The notes beneath the pieces are model-generated. The model was given only the letters and a program-made list of their open reading frames with translations, searched no databases and was not told the origin of the DNA. A program made the position numbers and the translations under genes. 64,000 nucleotides of DNA, taken from NCBI GenBank assembly GCA_963807005.1, contig CAWDZK010000004.1:186001-250000 (forward strand), in the 5' to 3' direction. This DNA comes from CAWDZK01 sp963807005 (lineage in GTDB: Bacteria > Actinomycetota > Actinomycetes > JACCUZ01). Positions within the stretch are counted from its first letter, which is position 1; each line of letters opens with the position of its first letter. This document shows, piece after piece, positions 22,955 through 31,113 of this stretch.

Positions 22955-24070
22955 GTGAAGGTCGGCATCCCTCGCGAGGTCAAGAACCACGAGTACCGCG
23001 TCGCCATCACCCCGTCGGGGGTGCACGAGCTGGTGGGCCACGGCCACGAGGTGTTCGTCGAGAAGGACGCCGGGGTCGGCTCCTCGATCCCCGACGATGA
23101 CTACGTCGCGGCCGGCGCGCGCGTGCTCGACGACGCCGACGACGTCTGGGGCACCGGGGACCTGATCCTCAAGGTCAAGGAGCCGGTGGAGCAGGAGTAC
23201 CACCGGATGCGGGAGGGCCAGACCCTCTTCACCTACCTCCACCTGGCCGCCGACAAGCCCCTCACCATGGAGCTCGCCAAGCGCAGGGTCACCGGCATCG
23301 CGTACGAGACGGTCGAGCTCCCGGACCGGTCCCTGCCGCTGCTGGCGCCGATGTCAGAGGTCGCCGGTCGGCTGGCCCCGCAGGTCGGGGCGGCCACGCT
23401 GATGCGGGCTCAAGGCGGCCGGGGCATCCTCATGGGCGGCGTGTCCGGCGTCTACGCCGCGAAGGTCGTCGTCATCGGAGCCGGCGTCTCCGGCATGAAC
23501 GCCGCCGCCATCGCGCTGGGCATGCAGGCCGAGGTGCTGCTGCTCGACCGCAACATCGCCCGACTGCGACAGGCCGACGCCATCTACCAGGGTCACATGC
23601 AGACCGTCGCGTCGAACACCTACGAGATCGAGCGCGCCTGCATGGACGCCGACCTGGTCATCGGCGCCGTCCTGGTGCCGGGGGCCAAGGCGCCCAAGCT
23701 GGTGACCAACGAGCTGGTGTCACGGATGCGACCGGGCTCGGTGCTCGTCGACATCTCGATCGACCAGGGTGGCTGTTTCGAGGACTCGCGTCCCACCACC
23801 CACGCCGACCCGACGTACAAGGTGCACGACTCGGTCTTCTACTGCGTCGCCAACATGCCCGGCGCGGTGCCGCACACCTCGACGTACGCGCTGACCAACG
23901 TCACGCTCCCGTACGCCGTGGAGCTGGCCGACCGCGGCTGGCGGGACGCCCTCAAGGCCGACGCCGCGCTGGCCCTGGGCCTCAACACCTACGACGGGTC
24001 GGTCACCTACGGTCCGGTGGCCGAGGCGCACGGCATGGCCGCCGTCGCGCTCGACGAGGTGCTGGGCTAA
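22955..24070 (+). CDS. ald: alanine dehydrogenase
   Basis: A 371-residue NAD-dependent enzyme interconverting alanine and pyruvate plus ammonia. KVGIPREVKNHEYRVAITPSGV is the N-terminal signature. KVKEP and YLHLAADKPLT carry the substrate-binding Lys and catalytic His. VVIGAGVSGMNAAAIALGM is the dinucleotide loop, and DISIDQGGCFEDSRPTTH is a family block. The start is GTG at 22955 with AGGA ten bases upstream. A TTG at 22946 is possible but too close to the ribosome site. The ~200-base gap before it holds the promoter region but no further gene. Confidence 0.95.
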   Translation: MKVGIPREVKNHEYRVAITPSGVHELVGHGHEVFVEKDAGVGSSIPDDDYVAAGARVLDDADDVWGTGDLILKVKEPVEQEYHRMREGQTLFTYLHLAADKPLTMELAKRRVTGIAYETVELPDRSLPLLAPMSEVAGRLAPQVGAATLMRAQGGRGILMGGVSGVYAAKVVVIGAGVSGMNAAAIALGMQAEVLLLDRNIARLRQADAIYQGHMQTVASNTYEIERACMDADLVIGAVLVPGAKAPKLVTNELVSRMRPGSVLVDISIDQGGCFEDSRPTTHADPTYKVHDSVFYCVANMPGAVPHTSTYALTNVTLPYAVELADRGWRDALKADAALALGLNTYDGSVTYGPVAEAHGMAAVALDEVLG

Positions 24071-24077
24071 CCACCAC

Positions 24078-25013
24078 ATGACGCAAGCGCCCCTCCAGCA
24101 GGCGCTGCAGACCTACCTCGACCACTTGGCCGTCGAGCGCGGGCTCGCGGCGAACACGCTGGCCTCCTACCGTCGCGACCTGCGCCGGTACCTGGCCCAC
24201 CTGGCCGGTCGCGACGTGGGTGCGCCGGCCGAGGTGACCGAGCCGGACGTCAGCTCCTTCCTCGTGGCCCTGCGCGAGGGCGACGAGGAGCATCCGGCGC
24301 TGGCGCCGAACTCCGCGGCCCGGGCCGTGGTGGCCGTGCGCGGTTTCCACCGGTTCCTCCTGCGGGAGGGCCTGGCCACCGCCGACCCGGCTCGCGGCGT
24401 CCGCCCGCCGTCGCCACCGAAGCGCCTGCCGAAGGCCATCTCGGTCGAGGAGGTGGAGGCCCTGCTGACGGCGGCCGGCGCCGACGACACACCACGGGCG
24501 TTGCGGGACCGGGCCCTGCTCGAGCTGCTCTACGGGTGCGGCGCCCGGATCTCCGAGGCCGTCGGGCTCGACGTGGACGAGCTCGACATGGAGGCCGGCT
24601 CGGTGCGGCTGCTCGGCAAGGGCAGCAAGGAGCGGGTGGTGCCGGTCGGGTCGTACGCGCGGGAGGCGGTGTCCGCCTACCTGGTGCGCGGCCGCCCCGC
24701 GCTGGCCGCCGGCCACCTGACGGCGACCGCCTCGCCGGCGCTGTTCCTGAACGCACGCGGGGGCCGGTTGTCCCGGCAGAGCGCCTGGACCGTGCTGCGC
24801 GCGGCGGCGCAGCGGGCGGGTATCCGCAAGGAGATCTCCCCGCACACCCTGCGGCACTCGTTCGCGACCCACCTGCTCGACGGTGGTGCCGACGTGCGCG
24901 TGGTGCAGGAGCTGCTCGGGCACGCCAGCGTCACGACGACGCAGGTCTACACGCTGGTCACGGTGGACCGGCTGCGCGAGGTCTACGCCACCGCCCACCC
25001 GCGCGCGACCTGA
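24078..25013 (+). CDS. xerD: site-specific tyrosine recombinase XerD
   Basis: A 311-residue tyrosine recombinase that resolves chromosome dimers at dif with XerC. The N-terminal SAM-like domain contains LAANTLASYRRDLRRYLAHL. Catalytic residues are visible in order: Arg in GCGARISEAVGLD, Lys in LGKGSKERVVP, His-x-x-Arg in SPHTLRHSFATHL, His in LLGHASVTTTQ, and the nucleophile Tyr in TQVYTLV. Only seven bases separate it from ald. The following parA, RHH and scpAB genes make this a chromosome-maintenance neighbourhood conserved in actinobacteria. Confidence 0.93.
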   Translation: MTQAPLQQALQTYLDHLAVERGLAANTLASYRRDLRRYLAHLAGRDVGAPAEVTEPDVSSFLVALREGDEEHPALAPNSAARAVVAVRGFHRFLLREGLATADPARGVRPPSPPKRLPKAISVEEVEALLTAAGADDTPRALRDRALLELLYGCGARISEAVGLDVDELDMEAGSVRLLGKGSKERVVPVGSYAREAVSAYLVRGRPALAAGHLTATASPALFLNARGGRLSRQSAWTVLRAAAQRAGIRKEISPHTLRHSFATHLLDGGADVRVVQELLGHASVTTTQVYTLVTVDRLREVYATAHPRAT

Positions 25014-25128
25014 ATCCACCGGCGCACCGTCGGCGTGGCGGCGTGATCGGGCCGTCGGTGCTGCCTACTGTCGCTCGTGAGGTCGGTACGCCGACAGGCC
25101 GACGAGTCGACAATACGAGGACGGCAAC

Positions 25129-26115
25129 GTGAGCACCCAACCGTTGATGCCACCCGAGGAGCCCGGCCAGCCGCCGCACGAGGCCGCCCACGTGCCGGCC
25201 CTCGAGCTCGACGCCGCGGCGTTCGCCGAGGCGCTGCCCGAGAAGCCCGACACGCCCGTCGCCGGGTCGCCCCGGCCGATCGGCCCCACCGGGCGCCCGA
25301 TGCCGGCCATCCCGGAGCCCGCCCCGCGCGAGGAGCACGGCAACGCGCGGATCATCGCGATGTGCAACCAGAAGGGCGGCGTCGGCAAGACGACGACGAC
25401 CATCAACCTGGGGGCGGCGCTGGCGGAGTACGGCCGCAAGGTCCTGCTCGTCGACTTCGACCCGCAGGGCTCGCTGACCGTCGGCCTGGGCGTCAACCCG
25501 TACGACATCCAGAAGAGCGTCTACAACCTGGTGATGGATCGCGGCGTGGCGCTCGACGAGGTCGTGGTGAAGACCAACGTCCCCGGCCTGGACCTGGTGC
25601 CGAGCAACATCGACCTGTCCGCGGCCGAGGTGCAGCTGGTGTCCGAGGTCGCCCGGGAGCAGGTGCTCGACCGGGCGCTGGGGCCGGCCGTGGCGGAGTA
25701 CGACTTCGTGATCATCGACTGCCAGCCCTCGCTCGGGCTGCTCACCGTCAACGCGCTGACCGCGGCGCACGGCGTCATCGTGCCGATGGAGGCGGAGTTC
25801 TTCGCCCTGCGCGGCGTCGCGATGCTGGTCGAGACCATCCAGAAGGTGCAGGACCGGCTCAACCCCGAGCTGGAGATCGACGGGCTGGTGGCGACCATGT
25901 TCGACTCCCGGACCGTGCACAGCCGCGAGGTGATCGCCCGCCTGGTCGAGGCCTTCGACGAGAAGGTGTTCCACACCGCGATCCACCGGACGGTGCGGTT
26001 TCCCGAGACCACGGTCGCCGGCGAACCGATCACGACCTTCGCCACCTCCTCCGGAGGCGCCTACTCCTACCGCCAGCTGGCGAAGGAGGTGCTGTCGCGG
26101 TGCCCGGGCACGTGA
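25129..26115 (+). CDS. ParA/Soj-family ATPase
   Basis: A 328-residue deviant Walker A ATPase. Residues 1-75 are a Pro/Ala-rich extension. NQKGGVGKTTTTINLGAAL is Walker A with both signature lysines. LLVDFDPQGSLTVGLG is the A' motif, and FVIIDCQPSLGLLTVNAL is Walker B. It is not next to a parB gene, so it is not the oriC-proximal partition ATPase. Mycobacteria carry a similar ParA between xerD and scpA. Its GTGA overlap with the next gene suggests that small protein is its partner. Confidence 0.9.
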   Translation: MSTQPLMPPEEPGQPPHEAAHVPALELDAAAFAEALPEKPDTPVAGSPRPIGPTGRPMPAIPEPAPREEHGNARIIAMCNQKGGVGKTTTTINLGAALAEYGRKVLLVDFDPQGSLTVGLGVNPYDIQKSVYNLVMDRGVALDEVVVKTNVPGLDLVPSNIDLSAAEVQLVSEVAREQVLDRALGPAVAEYDFVIIDCQPSLGLLTVNALTAAHGVIVPMEAEFFALRGVAMLVETIQKVQDRLNPELEIDGLVATMFDSRTVHSREVIARLVEAFDEKVFHTAIHRTVRFPETTVAGEPITTFATSSGGAYSYRQLAKEVLSRCPGT

Positions 26116-26462
26116 CCGGAGCGGCCGGCGCGGCCGGCGAGCCAGGGGAGCAGGAGCAGTCGGAGTTCGGCGGTCCGGAGGTCGTCGGGGCGCGGGTCCG
26201 CCGGCTGCGCCCGGCCGCGACCCAGACCTCGGGTCGTGAGCGCCACGACGAGAAGATCACCGTCTACGTCTCCGCCGACGAGCTGGTCGCCATCGAGCAA
26301 GCCCGGCTGGTGCTGAGGGCCGAGCACGGCGTCGCGGTGGACCGTGGCCGGCTGGTGCGTGAGGCGGTGGCCGAGATGCTGATCGACCTCGAGCAGCACG
26401 GGGAGCAGAGCGTCGTCGTGGCCCGCCTGCGGGAGCAGCGCGACCAGCGCGAGCAGCCCTGA
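26112..26462 (+). CDS. small ribbon-helix-helix-like protein, probable ParA partner
   Basis: A 116-residue protein. Residues 1-45 are Gly/Glu-rich. Residues about 48-98 (KITVYVSADELVAIEQARLVLR, then VDRGRLVREAVAEMLIDLE) fit a beta-strand followed by two helices, the ribbon-helix-helix DNA-binding layout. The tail REQRDQREQP is polar. The GTG start overlaps the parA stop by four bases. RHH proteins serve as centromere-binding partners of ParA in plasmid systems (ParG-, Omega-type), so a similar role here is plausible but inferred from context and secondary-structure pattern only. Confidence 0.65.
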   Translation: MTGAAGAAGEPGEQEQSEFGGPEVVGARVRRLRPAATQTSGRERHDEKITVYVSADELVAIEQARLVLRAEHGVAVDRGRLVREAVAEMLIDLEQHGEQSVVVARLREQRDQREQP

Positions 26463-26521
26463 GCGAGGTCGCCGCGCCGCCGCCGGTGATGATCGGGTTG
26501 GGTGACGGCGCGGGCAGCGGT

Positions 26522-26527
26522 TACCGT
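26522..26527 (+). promoter_or_regulatory. -10 element for a probable leaderless scpA transcript
   Basis: TACCGT ends six bases before the GTG at 26534 and no ribosome site precedes that start. This favours leaderless initiation and supports GTG 26534 over the upstream ATG at 26486. Confidence 0.4.
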
Positions 26528-26533
26528 GCCGTC

Positions 26534-27508
26534 GTGAGCGAGGAGACCGCTCCGCAGGTCGTGGCGGACGAGACAGGTGGGCCGCAGAGCTCTGTCTCCG
26601 GGGGAGATGCCGGGTTCCGCGTCGACCTGGGGGACCTCTTCGAGGGGCCGTTCGACCTGCTCCTCGGGCTGATCGCCAAGCACAAGCTGGACGTCACCGA
26701 GGTGGCGCTGTCCAAGGTCACCGACGAGTTCATCGCCCACATCAAGGCCAAGGGCCCGGTCTGGGACCTCGGCCAGGCGACCGAGTTCCTCGTGGTCGCG
26801 GCCACCCTGCTCGACCTGAAGGCTGCCCGGCTGCTGCCCAGCGGCGAGGTCGAGGACGAGGAGGACCTCGCGCTGCTGGAGGCGCGGGACCTGCTGTTCG
26901 CCCGGCTGCTGCAGTACCGCGCGTACAAGCAGGTGGCGGCGGTGTTCTCCGGCCGGATGGCCGACGAGGCCGGCCGGCACCCGCGCTCGGTCGCACTCGA
27001 GCCGCACCTGGCCGGGCTGCTGCCGGAGGTGCTGCTCGGCCTCGGACCGCAGGAGTTCGCCCTGCTCGCGGCCAAGGTGTTCGTGCCGAAGCCCGTTCCC
27101 ATGGTGTCCGTCGACCACCTGCACGCCCCGGCGGTCAGCGTCCGTGAGCAGGCCGCGATGCTGGTCACCTCGCTGCGCCGGTCCCGCCGCTCGACGTTCC
27201 GCGCACTGACGGCCGACTGCGAGGGCACGCTGCTCGTGGTGGCGCGCTTCCTGGCCCTGCTCGAGCTCTACCGCGAGGGTGCCGTCACCTTCGAGCAGAT
27301 CGACCCCCTCGGTGAGCTGTACATCCTGTGGACCGGCGCCGACGAGGGCGAGATCGAGGTGCCGGACGAGTTCGACGACGACGCGACCGGCGACAGGGAC
27401 GACGCGACCGGCGACAGCGACGCGACCAGCGACAGCGACGACAGCGACGGCCGGAACGACCCAGCCGGACCCACGATCGACCTGAGAGAGACACCGAGCG
27501 ATGACTGA
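26534..27508 (+). CDS. scpA: segregation and condensation protein ScpA
   Basis: The kleisin subunit of the SMC-ScpAB condensin; 324 residues. FRVDLGDLFEGPFDLLLGLIAKHKLDVTEVAL is the N-terminal SMC-neck-binding block (given here as family signature). ATEFLVVAATLLDLKAARLLP follows, and the C-terminal winged-helix segment includes VARFLALLELYREGAVTFEQ. The last 45 residues are Asp/Ser/Thr-rich (DDATGD repeats) and disordered. The stop overlaps the scpB start by eight bases. Confidence 0.93.
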   Translation: MSEETAPQVVADETGGPQSSVSGGDAGFRVDLGDLFEGPFDLLLGLIAKHKLDVTEVALSKVTDEFIAHIKAKGPVWDLGQATEFLVVAATLLDLKAARLLPSGEVEDEEDLALLEARDLLFARLLQYRAYKQVAAVFSGRMADEAGRHPRSVALEPHLAGLLPEVLLGLGPQEFALLAAKVFVPKPVPMVSVDHLHAPAVSVREQAAMLVTSLRRSRRSTFRALTADCEGTLLVVARFLALLELYREGAVTFEQIDPLGELYILWTGADEGEIEVPDEFDDDATGDRDDATGDSDATSDSDDSDGRNDPAGPTIDLRETPSDD

Positions 27509-28208
27509 CGAGCACGACGACCAGCTCGAGGACACCGGGGCCGACGGCTCGGCTGTGCACGACGAGCACGACGAGCGCGGTGACCGCGCCGAGGCCGACG
27601 GGACCGGCGTGGTCGAGGAGGTCGGCCCGGACGACGGTGGCCCCGGGCTGCGCACCGCGCTGGAGGCGATCCTCATGGTCGTCGACGAGCCGGTGGGCGA
27701 GGTGCTGCTGGCCCAGGTCACCGAGAAGCCCACCGAGACCGTGCTGGCCACCCTGCGCGAGCTCGCGGCCGAGTACGACGAGCAGGAGCGCGGCTTCGAG
27801 CTGCGCGAGGTGGCCGGCGGCTGGCGGTTCTACACCCGCGCCAGCGCAGCCGCGTACGTCGAGCGGTTCGTGCTCGACGGGCAGCAGGCCAGGCTCACGC
27901 AGGCCGCGCTCGAGACCCTCGCCGTGGTCGCCTACCGACAGCCGGTCTCGCGGGCCCGGGTGTCGGCGGTCCGCGGCGTCAACGTCGACGGTGTGATGCG
28001 TACGCTGGTCAGCCGCGGGCTGGTCGAGGAGGCCGGGCACGACGGCGAGGGCGGTTCGACGCTGTACCGGACCACGACGTACTTCCTCGAGCGGCTCGGG
28101 CTGCGCGACATCGCCGAGCTGCCCGACCTGGCGCCGTTCCTGCCCGAGCTCGACACGCTCGACGACAGCCTGGCCGACCTCCCGGCCGGCCGGGGCGCGT
28201 CCGCGTGA
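27501..28208 (+). CDS. scpB: segregation and condensation protein ScpB
   Basis: The dimeric winged-helix partner of ScpA; 235 residues. A 50-residue acidic leader precedes LRTALEAILMVVDEPV. ERGFELREVAGGWRFYTR and QAALETLAVVAYRQPVSR are conserved ScpB blocks, and RGVNVDGVMRTLVSRGLVEE is the second winged helix. It overlaps scpA at the front and rluB at the back (GTGA), so scpA-scpB-rluB is one translationally coupled unit. Confidence 0.93.
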   Translation: MTDEHDDQLEDTGADGSAVHDEHDERGDRAEADGTGVVEEVGPDDGGPGLRTALEAILMVVDEPVGEVLLAQVTEKPTETVLATLRELAAEYDEQERGFELREVAGGWRFYTRASAAAYVERFVLDGQQARLTQAALETLAVVAYRQPVSRARVSAVRGVNVDGVMRTLVSRGLVEEAGHDGEGGSTLYRTTTYFLERLGLRDIAELPDLAPFLPELDTLDDSLADLPAGRGASA

Positions 28209-28954
28209 CCTACGACGACGATGCGCCCGCTGACGGCGTGCGGCTGCAACGCGTTCTGGCGGCCGCCGGTCTCGGCAGCCGCCGGGCCTGCGAGCAGCTG
28301 ATCGACGAGGGTCGGGTCGAGGTCGACGGCAGCATCGTCACCGTCCAGGGGATGCGGGTGGACCCCGCACAGGCGGTCATCAAGGTCGACGGGCTGCGGA
28401 TCGCCTCCGCACCCGACCACGTCTACATCGTGCTCAACAAGCCCAAGGGCGTCGTGAGCACGATGAGCGACCCCGAGGGCCGGCCGTCGCTGCAGGACTA
28501 CGTCGGCGACCGCAACGCGCGGCTGTTCCACGTCGGCCGCCTGGACACCGACACCGAGGGTCTGATCCTGCTCACCAACGACGGTGACCTCGCGCACCGT
28601 CTGTCGCACCCGTCGTTCGGCGTGGAGAAGACCTACCTCGCCGAGGTCACCGGCCCCATCGCGCGCGACGTCGGGAAGCGGCTCAAGGCCGGCGTCGAGC
28701 TGGAGGACGGCCTTGTGCAGGTGGACTCGTTCCGGCTGGTCAGCCAGTCCGGCAACCGGGTGATGGTCGAGGTCGCGCTGCACGAGGGGCGCAAGCACGT
28801 CGTCCGCCGGATGCTGGCCGAGGTCGGGCACCCGGTGTCGCGGCTGGTCCGCACCGACGTCGGGCCGATCTCGCTCGGCCACCTCAAGCCGGGCAAGCAG
28901 CGCAAGCTGAGCCAGCAGGAGATCGGGGCGCTGTACAAGGCCGTCGGTCTCTGA
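28205..28954 (+). CDS. rluB: 23S rRNA pseudouridine synthase, RluB/RsuA family
   Basis: A 249-residue enzyme. The S4 domain (VRLQRVLAAAGLGSRRACEQLI) is followed by VLNKPKGVVSTMSDPEGRPSL and the catalytic GRLDTDTEGLILLTNDG with its aspartate. KTYLAEVTG and HEGRKHVVRRMLAEVGHPV complete the fold. Family members modify U2605 of 23S or U516 of 16S. The conserved link to scpB favours RluB, but the target cannot be proven from sequence. Confidence 0.9.
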   Translation: MTYDDDAPADGVRLQRVLAAAGLGSRRACEQLIDEGRVEVDGSIVTVQGMRVDPAQAVIKVDGLRIASAPDHVYIVLNKPKGVVSTMSDPEGRPSLQDYVGDRNARLFHVGRLDTDTEGLILLTNDGDLAHRLSHPSFGVEKTYLAEVTGPIARDVGKRLKAGVELEDGLVQVDSFRLVSQSGNRVMVEVALHEGRKHVVRRMLAEVGHPVSRLVRTDVGPISLGHLKPGKQRKLSQQEIGALYKAVGL

Positions 28955-28962
28955 GTCCCCTC

Positions 28963-28979
28963 ACCGTCCCCGAGACGGT
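28963..28979. terminator. small hairpin between convergent rluB and APH genes
   Basis: ACCGTC and GACGGT pair around CCCGA in the 24-base gap and touch the stop codon of the minus-strand gene. The 6-bp stem is short, so it is at best a weak bidirectional terminator. Confidence 0.35.
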
Positions 28980-29875
28980 CAAGGAGCGGTGTAGTGGGCG
29001 ATGACGTCGACGCAGCGCTGGAACTGCGCAGGCGTAGCGGGGTTCTTCCAGCCGAGCTTCTCGAGCGCCCAGTCGACGGCGAAGGCCGGCACCAAGCCGG
29101 CCGCGGCAGGTTCAGGATCGGCGACTCGTGCATACCCGCGGCGCAGCAGGTCCGAACGGTCGTGCCACGGGGCGCCAGCCGACACCTCCCACCGCGCGAG
29201 GTCGAAGGCCGCTGGCGCAGGGCCGGCGAACTCCCAGTCGATGACGCCGACGATCGCGGCGTCGTCGACCAAGAGGTTCTTGGGCAAGAAGTCACCTTGG
29301 GCCAGCGAGAGCGTCGCCGCCGGACGGGACCTCACCTCCTCGCGCAGGAAGTCAGCGCCCCGCTCGACGACCCTGGCCGCATCCGCCCCGAGTGCCTCGT
29401 CGACGATGCGCACCACCCTGGCCACGGCGGTGTCCTCGGGAAGCCGTAGCTGATGTCGGACACCGCGGTCGGGGACGACGCTGTGGATCCTTGCCAGCAG
29501 CTCTCCACCGTCGACGACGAGCCGCTCCAGGTCCGAGTACGGCAGCTCGCCCACGAACTGGTCGAGCGAACGCCCCGGCAGATGCTGCTGAATAGAGAAG
29601 GACAGCAGCTCGCCGTCGTGCTCCAGGTGCTCGACGCCGAGCACCTCGGGCGTCGGCACGCCGAGGTCGCGCGCCTGCGCCATGAGGTGTGCCTCGTTGG
29701 TGAACCATGGTGCCGGCTGGCGTGCGATCCGTGCGATCACGGCCGCGCCGTCGGGAAGTTCGGCGAGGTACGTCTCGTTCATGCCGCCTCCGTTGACTGG
29801 GACCAGCCGCTCGACGTCCCGGCCACACACCGACCGCACCACGGAGTCGATGATCGACCGCGGCGTTGTCTTCAT
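28979..29875 (-). CDS. aminoglycoside-phosphotransferase-family kinase
   Basis: A 298-residue APH-fold kinase. The ATP-binding front is NGGGMNETYLAELPDGAAVIARIA. The catalytic loop reads LAQGDFLPKNLLVDD, with Gln where most members have His before the catalytic Asp. The metal Asp follows in VGVIDWEFAGPAPAAFDLARWE. The substrate may be a small metabolite rather than an antibiotic. ATG is at 29875. Base composition is a little less GC-biased than the flanking core genes. With the next genes it forms a patch inserted between rluB and aroH, so acquired DNA is plausible. Confidence 0.78.
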   Translation of the reverse strand: MKTTPRSIIDSVVRSVCGRDVERLVPVNGGGMNETYLAELPDGAAVIARIARQPAPWFTNEAHLMAQARDLGVPTPEVLGVEHLEHDGELLSFSIQQHLPGRSLDQFVGELPYSDLERLVVDGGELLARIHSVVPDRGVRHQLRLPEDTAVARVVRIVDEALGADAARVVERGADFLREEVRSRPAATLSLAQGDFLPKNLLVDDAAIVGVIDWEFAGPAPAAFDLARWEVSAGAPWHDRSDLLRRGYARVADPEPAAAGLVPAFAVDWALEKLGWKNPATPAQFQRCVDVIAHYTAP

Positions 29876-30050
29876 CAGCCCATGGTCGCTCACCGACCGC
29901 TCGCGGCAATCACGGACTTCTCGCCGTGGGGCGTCGACGCCATCCGCTGGCTGGTGGACTGACCGGCCCGACAACGCAGAAGTCAGGTTCTGGCTCTCGT
30001 CTGGGTCAGCGCGTCGAGCGGCTGCCCCCGCCTTCCGAGATGATTCCGGC

Positions 30051-30326
30051 ATGACCACGCCAACGCCGCTGGACCAGGTGCGCGCCACCTGCCTGGCCCT
30101 GCCGGAGGTGACCGAGCGGCTCAGCCACGGGGCACCGTCGTTCTTCGTGCGGGAGAAGAAGACCTTCGTCATGTTCATGGACGACCATCACGATGACGGC
30201 CGGTTGGCACTGTGGTGCGCGGCGCCGCCGGGCGTGCAGGAAGAGATGGTGCGCGAGGACCCGGACCGGTTCTTCCGCCACGCCGTACGTCGGGCACCGC
30301 GGCTGGATCGGGGACCCAGGGGAGTA
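30051..30326 (+). pseudogene. truncated, frameshifted MmcQ/YjbR-family gene
   Basis: The first ~75 codons read TTPTPLDQVRATCLALPEV, HGAPSFFVREKKTFVMFMD and EDPDRFFR, clear MmcQ/YjbR (DNA-binding-like) family sequence. At about 30279 an extra base shifts the frame. The continuation YVGHRGWIG is recovered one frame over and then meets TAG at 30324, about 30 residues before the usual end. Both a frameshift and loss of the C-terminus are needed, so it looks like a genuine remnant. The TAG is part of the -10 element of the next gene. A complete homologue lies at 54992-55345. Confidence 0.65.
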
Positions 30327-30330
30327 GGTT
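30325..30330 (+). promoter_or_regulatory. -10 element before the methyltransferase gene
   Basis: TAGGTT ends eight bases before the ATG at 30339 and there is no ribosome site between, so the message is probably leaderless or nearly so. Confidence 0.45.
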
Positions 30331-30338
30331 CCCCGGCC

Positions 30339-31113
30339 ATGGCTTTCGACGTGAGTGCCGACGCGTACGGCCGGTTCATGGGCAGGTACTCCGAGCCGCT
30401 CGCGGCGCAGCTGGTGGCCCAGGCGGGCGTGGCGCCCGGCCAGCGGGTGCTCGACGTCGGCTGCGGCCCGGGCGCCCTGACCGCCGAGCTCGTCCTGCAG
30501 GTCGGCCCGGACGCGGTGGCGGCGGTCGACCCGTCGGAACCGTTCGTCGCCGGCGCGAGGGGACGGCTGCCCGGCGTGGACATCCGGCTGGCTCCCGCGG
30601 AGAACCTGCCCTTCGACGACGACACCTTCGACGCCGCCCTGGCCCAGCTCGTCGTGCACTTCATGGCGGACCCGGTCGCGGGCCTGCGCGAGATGGCGCG
30701 GGTCACCCGCGCCGGTGGCGTGGTGGCGGCCTCGGTGTGGGACTACGCCGGGGGCGGAGCCCCGCTCGCCCTGTTCTGGCGGGCGGCCAAGGAGCTGGAC
30801 CCCAGCGCGCACGGGAGAGGCCGGGCTGGCCGGAGCACGTGAGGGTCACCTGGTCGAGCTCTTCCAGGCGGCGGGGCTGGTCGAGGTGCAGCAGGCGTCG
30901 CACACGGTGCGGGTCATGCATCCCTCGTTCGAGGACTGGTGGGAGCCCTACACCTTCGGCGTCGGGCCCGCGGGCGACCACGTGGCCGCCCTGGACGACG
31001 CCGCCCGCGAGGCCCTTCGGCAGCGCTGCGCGGACCTGCTGCCACCCGCGCCGTTCGAGACCTCGGCCACCGCCTGGTCGGTCCGCGCCACCGTCGCCGG
31101 CGAACAGGCCTAG
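30339..31113 (+). CDS. class I SAM-dependent methyltransferase, one-base frameshift
   Basis: About 257 residues when corrected. VLDVGCGPGALTAELV is motif I, AVDPSEPFV is the acidic motif II, and AENLPFDDDTFDAALAQLVVHFM is the Methyltransf_11-type post-motif. At about 30822 the frame runs into a stop at 30840. The continuation (LAGAREGHLVELFQAAGLVEV to the TAG at 31111-31113) is intact one frame over. The shift is consistent with one extra G in a GGG run. The substrate is unknown. It is convergent with the EamA transporter and overlaps its end by four bases. Confidence 0.72.

Noticed and set aside
24078..25013. Phage or integrative-element integrase
   Set aside because: The tyrosine recombinase has XerD length and motifs and sits in the conserved ald-xerD-parA-scpA order; no attachment repeats or phage genes are nearby.
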